A stretch of DNA of 64,000 bases. Source: Arenicella chitinivorans (GTDB lineage: Bacteria; Pseudomonadota; Gammaproteobacteria; Arenicellales; Arenicellaceae). Position numbers and translations under genes: made by a program. This document shows positions 1 to 9,400 of this stretch, piece after piece; within the stretch, counting starts at the first letter, position 1, and each line of letters starts with the position of its first letter. The notes beneath the pieces were generated by a model. The model did no database searches, had not been told where the DNA came from, and worked only from the letters and a program-made list of their open reading frames with translations. The stretch lies in the NCBI RefSeq assembly GCF_014651515.1, contig NZ_BMXA01000003.1:372001-436000 (forward strand), written 5' to 3'.

Positions 1-410
1 GGGGGGCTGATATGTGATGTCAGTAGTGGATGCAGGGTACATAGGGTAATAGTGTGGGGTCTCAAAGCGCGGTTGGTACTCGCTTGAATCTTGCACTGGG
101 TGTAGGCATTCCCATGGGTTGCCTTGACTAACTTGAGGGTTGTTGAATAGCAAGAGTGTTGGGGTTCGCATAACCTCTGGCATGTTGTTGATTGCCGGAA
201 TGTTGCGTTCGGTTGCGTTTTTTTTCGCACTTTTTCACTTCTTCATACGAACATTCTTTTCTAAGTCTTATTCGGGCTTGGCGTTCGCTTGCATTCTCCA
301 TTTTCTCGAAACGACACGTAGCACCTGGCTTCAACGGTGGCGTGTGCGTCGATGGAAATGCGCTCTCATGGGCTATCACAATTTAGCTGCCGAGAACGGT
401 GGGTTTTCAG
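1..410. other. Upstream region of the giant surface protein gene, no supported gene
   Basis: No convincing coding sequence lies here. Small overlapping open frames exist on both strands, but none has a recognisable domain or a good ribosome binding site. The stretch probably holds the promoter and 5' leader of the following giant gene. A stable hairpin at 311-349 lies in the leader and is listed separately. A T-rich tract near 217-226 is visible but is not preceded by a clear terminator stem. Confidence 0.5.
311..349 (+). promoter_or_regulatory. Hairpin in the leader of the giant gene
   Basis: ACGACACG (311-318) pairs with CGTGTGCGT (341-349) with one bulged G. Inside it CACC (322-325) pairs with GGTG (336-339) around a ten-base loop. 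The structure sits about 60 bases ahead of the chosen start codon. It has no T-run, so it is not a classical terminator. It does not match a riboswitch class I can name; a role in translation control or mRNA stability is inference. Confidence 0.4.
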
Positions 411-3400
411 ATGAAAAGAGTTCAAAACGGGTTGGAGCTCGCGCGTGATCGTGCGGGCAGAGTAAATGCTGTTGGCGTGCAGAGCACGGCTGCGTCGCGT
501 TCGTCGTGTGCATCCCGCTTAAAGACACGGTTTCTAGCGCTCTCGATGTTGGCGGCCACGGCATTGGTAACGGTTGGCGCGATCCAAGACGCTGCAGCGA
601 CTGAGGAATTCTTGGTGCCGCTGCCAGGCGACCATGCGCAAGCATTTTTGGAGGGCATCAGCTCGACCACAAGCTGCACCGGTTTTACCGCCCCCGACCC
701 CGACCAACCGATGAATTCGATTACGGATTTTGTCGCTCGTGTTAATGGTACCATCATTGTGATTGACCATTGGGAAGATGGTTATGAGCCTGACATTGCC
801 GCTGTTGCCGCAGGCAGTGCGCCAACCCAAGCGACCACACGAATCTACGGCGACGGTGACGTCTCCAATGGCGCGGCTCCGGGAGTGACTGTCGATGCCA
901 ACGACGTATTGACGCAAGGTCAAGTTGTGGTGTTTGAGGAATCCATCAACACCAATACACAGTTAGCCGATGTGGAGATAACAGGTGCCGCCATTACCGG
1001 TGGTGGTACGCGGACCCGAGACGGGTTAGACGGCGCAGACCGTATCTTCTCAACTGAGACCATCAATGTCACCCGCGCACAGTGGGCGGGTTCTTACGAT
1101 CCGCAAAACGTAGGGTCGAGTCAGTCGGGTACACTATTTGCAGGCGCATTCGAATTGTTCCCAATGTCCCAGTGGGGCGAGAGCTTTACGCTACCCGTGG
1201 GTGAGGACTCCGGTGCCCCAGAGTTTGAGTGGGCTGGGGTGACGATTATGGCAGCGCGTGATGGCACCAGTGTGTCGGTGGATTCAAATGCTGACGGAGA
1301 CTTCACTGATCCGGGTGACGTCAATGCGCAGGTGATTAACCGTGGCGAGACGATTGAAGTGTCTGGTCGAAATGAAGGTGCGAGTTCTGGCGTAGGCATG
1401 AATAGCGGAGCGCGTATTTTCAGCTCCGACATTGTCCAGGTAAACATTTTAAGTGGCCAAGAATGCACCACGTACGCCTCACGATGGTTTACCCTCTTTC
1501 CTGACGCCTTGCTTGGAAATACATACTACGAGCCAGTCTCCACGCCGGCGAACGCGGCAACGCAGATTTACCTGTACAACCCATCACCGAATCCAATCAC
1601 GATCAATTGGGAGACCAACGCTGGCATACAGACGCCGATCGTTGTGCCCTCAAACGAAACGGTTGCACAAATTATTCCAACGGGTACAGGTGCTAAGTTT
1701 TATACCGGCACAACCGCCACGTTTGGCGCCTTAACCGTTACGGATGAAAATGATACTGCCCACGATTGGGGTCACGCGTCCACTTCAGATCGTCTCATGG
1801 GCAACGTGGTGCAAGTTGGTTATGCCGAAGGTGATGATCCGTCAATCGATCATCCCTACAATTTAGCCGATTCTGTGGGTGATGGCCTATTAAACTGGGG
1901 GCGATATAATGGTACGTTCAGTTCAACACAGGACAACTACGGTACTGTAGACGCATCCGGCACCACATCGCAGGTTGGTCTGGCGGGCAATACTGGCACC
2001 AACTACGGGATGATTTTAGACGGCTTTATACGCTTAGAGGCTGGTCAATATACGTTTGCGACGACTTCCGACGATGGGTCGCGTTTGTTTTTAGGGAATA
2101 ATAATTTTGAAGTGGTGACGAATGATGCGAACCAACCGCCAACACAAGTTACCGGTACAGTAAATATTGGGTCAGCGGGATGGTATCCGATTACAGTGCG
2201 TTACCGTCAAGGTGGCGGCGGGGCTGAGCTTTCCGCGCAATGGCAGCCGCCTGGCACCAGCACGCTGGTTGACATTCCTTCTTCCGCTTTCTCAACGTTT
2301 GAGCCGCCCGCCGCAATTGGCGAAAACGGTTCTCCTGTCTGGTTGATCGCTGACAATCCATCGGATCCCAGTGACACGCAAATCGACGTGTGTGTCGACG
2401 TGCGCGGAAATGGGGGAGTGAATACTGATCCGAACACTGGGCGAACTTACGATTACTTAGTAACCTTGGACAGACTCGACAGTGCGCGCTTGTACGATGG
2501 TGGGCGTGATACACCGAACGACGTGCCGGCACACATCGATGGCGATCAAAGTGGCATGTTGGCGTTTGTCTGTGATGGCAGTGATGCAATTTTGGCGGCT
2601 GCCTGGGGGCAAGACCCCAATACAGCAAGTACTGGTGCACCGGCCGTGGATGTTGGTACAACCGTACGTTCTGTCAGTGCGGACGTGGCGTTCTTGGGTG
2701 ATACGATCTTTGAAGACATCAATTCAAACGGTGTGCGTGATCCTGGTGAGCCGGGCATCGAAAACGTGACGGTTCGATTGTACCCTGAAGCTGGTGTGAA
2801 CTTGGGTCAAGGCCCAGGTCAGCCGGTGACCACGGTGACCGACTATAATGGCAGTTATTTATTCTCTGGATTGGTGAACGGCGATTATGTCGTCGAAGTG
2901 ATTTCACCCGACGGTTGGGTTCAGACCGCTGATCCAGATGCTGAAAACGGTGACCCTGTGGTCTTAGACAGTGTGTCTCGACCAACTATCGAAAACGCGA
3001 ATGGGCGCCTGGATCAAGATTTTGGTTATAACAATAATGTTCCCGTTGGAGACGTCGGTGACACGATTTACCAAGATTTCAATGGCAATGGCATTCAAGA
3101 GCCTGGTGAGCCTGGTATTCCTGGTATTCAAGTAGAGCTTTGTTATTTCGGCAACGTGGCTACCGATAATTTTTCCGTAAGGTCTTACAATAACAACGCA
3201 GCAAGCTGGGCATCGAGTTGGGTTGAAGCCGGAGATTCAGGCGGCGCGACCGGTGGCGGTATACAGATAACAACGGCCGGTGAGCTGTATCTGAGTGACA
3301 ATAATACCTCCTTGACGCGGCAAGTGAACCTCAGCGGTGTGACCGGACCTGTGTTGAATTTTGACTGGCGCGGATTAAATGGGGGCTATGAGACAAATGA

Positions 3401-6400
3401 CGAAATTGACGTCCAGATTAGTTCGAATGGCAGCGGCTTTACGACTATCTATACGTTTGAAGGGCAAGACATTGACAATGACTCAGGTTTCTTGAGTTTG
3501 CCGATTAGTCCGGTTAATGGTGATCCAGTGTCAATTCGGTTTGCCGTCACTCAGTTCGTTGGTAACGATGAACGATTGTTTATCGATAACTTGGCAGTGC
3601 AAGGCTCAATTTGCGAAACGCGTACTACCGATGCATCGGGGAATTATTTATTCACCGGGCAACCTGAAGGGTTCAAAACCATCACGGTGTTAAATCCGCC
3701 AACGGGCGCGACGAATTCCGATGACCCAGGTGGTGACGGCGACAGTGCCAATCAATTTACCTTGTACGGTACTGGCGGTAATCTGGAGCAAGACTTTGGC
3801 TATTTCTTTCCAGCCACGGTGATCGGTCACGTCTATCTAGATACTAACGGAAACGGTGTTCAAGATCTGGGTGAGCCCGATCTGGCAAACCTCAATGTGT
3901 TGGTGACAGATTCTGAAGGTAATTTGCAAACAGTCGTCACTGATGCCAATGGCGACTACACAGCGATCGTGCCACCGGGTTCGACGCATGTGAATATCGA
4001 CGAGTCTGATCCGGACTATCCGACTGGTTTTATCCAAACAGATGGAACCGACCCAACCGTCGTAACTGCCGTGACTGGCAGTACGGTTGACGCTGGTGAC
4101 GACGGTTATTATCAGGGCAATGTAATCGGTGACACGGTCTATTTAGAGGAAGACGGTGTACTCGGAACGCAAGGTGCGGGTGATCCAGGCTTAGCGAACC
4201 GGCTTGTAACGCTGACGCCGCCTGCGGGTGTAGATATTGGTGCCGGCTCCGGTGCTTCGATCTCTCAGACTACCGATCCGAACGGTAATTACAGCTTTGT
4301 TGGTCTGCCAGATGGCACGTATACCGTGACGGTATCAGCGCCGAGCGGGCATACTCAAACTGAGGATCCGGACGGTGGTAATGACAACACGTCAGTGGTC
4401 ACTGTGTCCGGAGGTGTCGTTAACAACGCGCAGGACTTTGGTTATCAAAGTAACATCTCATCGGGTTTTATTGGTGACCGTGTATTCAACGACATCAATG
4501 GCAATGGCATTCAAGATGCTGGTGAGCCTGGTTTGCCCGGCATTACGGTGCAGATTTGCGGTGACTTGGATGGGATCAACCCATCGCCGAATACTTGTCG
4601 TACCGAAGTCACGGATGCGGATGGAGATTATCTTTTTGGTGACAATTTAACGGCTGACGGTGGGTCGCTCTCACCACTGGATAATCCGTTGCCGGCGACA
4701 GATCCGGGTGAGGTTTATACCATCACGATTTTGAATCCACCGGCCGGTCAGGTGAATACGGCTGACCCAGATGGTGGTCTGCCACACTTCAGCCAGGTGG
4801 CATTGCCGACCGGTGCGGGTAATTTAGACCAGGACTTTGGTTACTCATCGCAGGGTACGGTTTCCGGTCACCTATATATCGACAGTAATGGCAATGGGGT
4901 TCAAGATTCAGGCGAGCCGAATTTAGCCAACGTGGATGTGGTCATTACCGATTCGAACGCAGTTCAACGCGTAGTTACCAGCGACAGCAATGGTAATTAC
5001 AGTGCGCAAGTGCCTGCCGGAACCACTACGGTGAACGTTGACGAGACCGATCCACAGTTCCCGCAGAACCATATTCAAACTGAAGGCACGGACCCAACCA
5101 CGGTGACAGCCGTTGCAGGAACCAATGTCAGTGCCGGAAATGATGGTTATGCGCCGACAGGCCGAATCGGTGATTTAATATTCTTTGATAATGGCAGCAA
5201 TGGCACCGTGGGTCAGTACGACCCGGGTATTGATGTGGGTGTGCCTAGTGCGACAGTGACCCTGTTGCCACCTGCGGGTGTCGATTTGGGCAATGGTGCG
5301 GGCCAAGCGATCAGTACGACTACGGACGCCAATGGTAATTACTCATTTGGGTTGTTGCCAGCCGGTACGTATCAGGTAACGGTGACACCACCAAGCAATA
5401 CGACGCAAACGGTTGATCCAAATGAGCCCGGTGCATGTACCACCTGTGATAGCACGTCGACCGTAGTAATCGCGACAGGCCAAGTAAATCTATTGCAGGA
5501 CTTTGGTTACACGAGCACGGTTCCTGCTGGCGAGATCGGCGACCGCATTTTTGAGGACACCAACGCCAATGGTGTGCAAGATCCAGGTGAGCCGGGTATC
5601 GCGGGAATTGTGGTCCAACTTTGTGGTGACCTCGACAATATTAATGCAACGCCACCAACCTGTCGCACTGAAACGACGGATGCAGACGGTGACTACTTGT
5701 TCGGTGATGGTTTTGCTGGTGATGGTACGACCGTAGACAACAATGACACGCCAGTTCCAGGTACCACAGGGACAGAGGATTATACGATCACCATTACTAA
5801 TCCACCTGCGGGCGCCGTCAACTCCGCGGATCCGGACGGTGGATCCGTTAATGTGGCACAGCTTACCTTGCCAGGTGGTGTGAGCAATTTAGACCAAGAC
5901 TTCGGTTATGTGTTCGTGGCGAGCTTGTCCGGCAATGTATCGCAAGACAGCAATGGCGATGGCGTTGGCGATACCAACCTGCCAGGAACTGTAGTGCAGT
6001 TGTACACTGACCCGAATGGCGATGGCAATCCGGCGGATGGCGTCTTGTATACACAAACTGTGACTGATGCATCTGGCAATTACAGTTTTACTGGTGTGCC
6101 GGTAGGTGACTATGTCGTTGTTGAAATTGACCCAGCCGGTCTGCGCTCGGTCAACGATGGAGACGTAAGCCCGGATGCAGGCGGTGATGCGGTTAATGCA
6201 AGTGTGGTCGACAGTTATATCCCAGTAAGTCTGGCGAATGGTGAAGTCGATGCCGATAACAACTTTGTTGATGCGGCAACGTCAAGTATTGCCGGTAAGG
6301 TTTGGCTGGATGAGGACTTGGACGGCATCTTGGATACCGAAGAAGCGGGTATCACCGGTGTGACCGTGCAGTTGGTCTCTAACGGTGTAGTGGTTGCGAC

Positions 6401-9400
6401 GATCGAAACGGATGCCAACGGAAATTACTTATTCGAAGGCGTGATTCCGGGTTCATACACCGTGAATGTGGTGGATGGAACCGTGCCAGGTGGGCTGACG
6501 AATACAGCGGGCGCTGGCGGGGTTGACCCTAAACCGGTGACCGTACAATCTGGTGACAAAGTACGCGATATCAATTTTGGATACATTCCGAGTGCGGCGG
6601 ATACGGGTGCGCTGGGCGACCGAGTCTGGAGTGACGCAGATGGTGATGGCATTCAGGACCCAGGCGAAGCCGGTTTGGCTGGCGTGAGTCTAAGTTTGGT
6701 GGATGCGACAGGTGCAACAATTGCCACGACAACTACTAACTCGGACGGTGATTACCTGTTTACTGGTGTGCCATTCGGCGACGATTACACGGTGCAGATT
6801 TCGCCCAGTGACGCTGCCTTAACCGGGTACTCTCCAACCGTAGGCCCACAAAGTGAAGGTGGATACACCAGTAACCCGGTTACATTGGACGCCGGTCTGC
6901 GTGTGGTGACTGATCTCGACTTTGGGTTTGATAACGCAGCAACCAATACCATCACGGATACTATTTGGGTTGATTCCAATGGTGATGGCGTGCTGGATGG
7001 CGCTGAGCGTCGAGTAGCGGGTGTCACGGTTGATATTTTGAATGGATCTGGAGAAGTGGTGGCTACCACAACCAGTGATGCGAATGGTGAGGTGGCCTTT
7101 TCGGGACTACCTGACGGTAATTACACTCTTCGTATCACCGATCAGGACGGCAAATTAGCAGGCTACAGTGGCACAACCTCCGAAGGGCGCGCGCGCGTTT
7201 CCGATAGCGTTGCAGTGTCAGGGGGGCAAACGGTCACCGACACCAGTTTTGGCTATAACAACCCAGGTTTGATTGCCGGTACGGTGTACAGCGATGCGAA
7301 CAGTTCGGCGGACCAGGAGTCCGGTGAAGTGGGTTACGCGCATGTGTTGCTGACCCTGTTGAGAGATTTGGACGGTAATGGTACTTACGAAACGACAGTT
7401 GCCACCACGCGTGCCAACGCGTTGGGTGAATATGCGTTCGACGGGTTGCCAGCCGGTGACTATCAAGTCGTGGTTACACCACCCGTGGGTACATTGACTG
7501 AGGACCCGGTTGGTGCGTTGGACAACGTGGCCCAGATCAGTTTACCTGTGGGCGGCAGCTCGGTTAACAATGATTTTGGCTACGTGAACGCAGCGTTTAA
7601 TCCAATTTCAGGCACAGTATTCCTCGATACCGACAAAGACGGTGTGGAAGAAGCGGGTGAGCTTGGTATCGCCAATATCTCATTGGCGCTGCAACAAGCC
7701 GCGATGCCAGTCATCGCAGGTGCGCTTGATATGAACGGTGACGGCTCGATCGACGCCAATGACGACGGGACTTACCTGGGTGTCAACATTATCGACGGAT
7801 TAGCCGATTTCAATGGCGACGGTGTGGTGAATACCGCTGATGATGGTGCGCTGAATGGCGCCACGATTGTCGATGGTGTGTTCAACACCGGCGGGGCAAG
7901 CAGCCTGGTGGCCGTGACGCTAGCGACCACAACGACTGATGCAAACGGCGACTACACATTTACCGGATTGCCAGACGGTTCCTACACGGTTTCTGTGACG
8001 GACAACGCCGCCTTGCTGGCGGGTTACGACATCACCAGCGGATTGGATACCTTACCGGCCACTGTCGCTGGCGCGCCAGTAACGGATGTTGATTTTGGCT
8101 ACATCCGTGAAGAAGCGACTGCATCCATCGCCGGTGAAGTCTTTTTAGATGAAAACGGTAACGGCGCTGCAGAAACATCTGAGTATGATTTGACCGGCAT
8201 ACGGGTCTATCTATGTCGCGCACCGCTAGAAAACGCGGCGGCAGTTTGTAGCCCAACGCACCCGAACTACATTGCGACGGCGGTTACTGATGCGCGTGGT
8301 GAATATCTTTTCGAGTCACTATTGCCAGCGCAGTACACGTTGAGTACTGAACCAAATGACATTCCAACCGGTTTGGCTGAAACGGTTGATCCAACTCCAT
8401 TTGGATCGCCAGTGTCACTATCCGAAGGTGAACAAGTGACTGACGTCGACTTTGGTCATGAGCCAACAGCCAACAATGGCGTTATGTCTGGCTTTGTCTG
8501 GGTTGATGTGGACAATGACGGCCGTTACGACAGCGGTGAAGCACCGATTTCAGGCGTGACGATTCAGGTGCGGGATGCGGCCACAGCGACCCAGGCTAAT
8601 CCGCAGGGCGATATCGTCTATACGACGACAACGGCTGCTGACGGGTCGTGGATTATTTCTGACTTCACATCCACTGGCTTGCTAGACACATTCTCAGTCC
8701 ATTATGTGGCGGCAGATATTGATCCGAACGCAGGCGCCAATCTAAATGAGACGCAGCCCACGAACATGCCTCTGGGTGAATATAACTATTCGCCGGTAAG
8801 GTTGTTGAGCGATCCGGATCACAATATTACTAATCTGGATTTTGGGTTTAACCCCAACGTCGGGGCCAACCTTGGTAGTATTTCAGGTACGCTCTATTCC
8901 GATGTTGACCAAAACGGTGATTACGCTGCTGCTACCGATGGTGAGTTGCAAGGTATAACCTTAAATTTGGTGGATGCCGGAGGCAATGTGATCGCGACCA
9001 CTGTCACCGATGAAGCCGGTTTTTACCGATTCAACGGATTGCCGGATGGTAACTACACGGTTGAGATCAGCGACATTAATCGCGTTACCAAGGATTTGAA
9101 TCCTTTGGAAGTCATACCGACGCCGATCACCATCACAGGTGGTGCCAACATCACGGATCAAGATGCTGGGTTTATTTCTGGCACGACGCTCCGTTCCATC
9201 GGTAGCCGTTTCTTCTTTGATACCGACAACGACGGCTTTGCGGACGATAATGAGCCTGGTGTACCGGGTGTCACGATCCAATGTTGGTTGGATGCTGATG
9301 CGAGTGAAACACCGAATGATCCATCGATTGCATCCTCATCGGTGGTGCCACAGCCTGGTGTTGACAACCTGATTCGGACGGTGCGAACTGATGACAATGG

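Noticed and set aside
140-448. Hydrophobic open frame of about 100 codons ahead of the giant gene
   Set aside because: It begins at TTG without a ribosome binding site, overlaps the giant gene start and other frames, and has no recognisable domain. The hydrophobicity comes from a T-rich tract.
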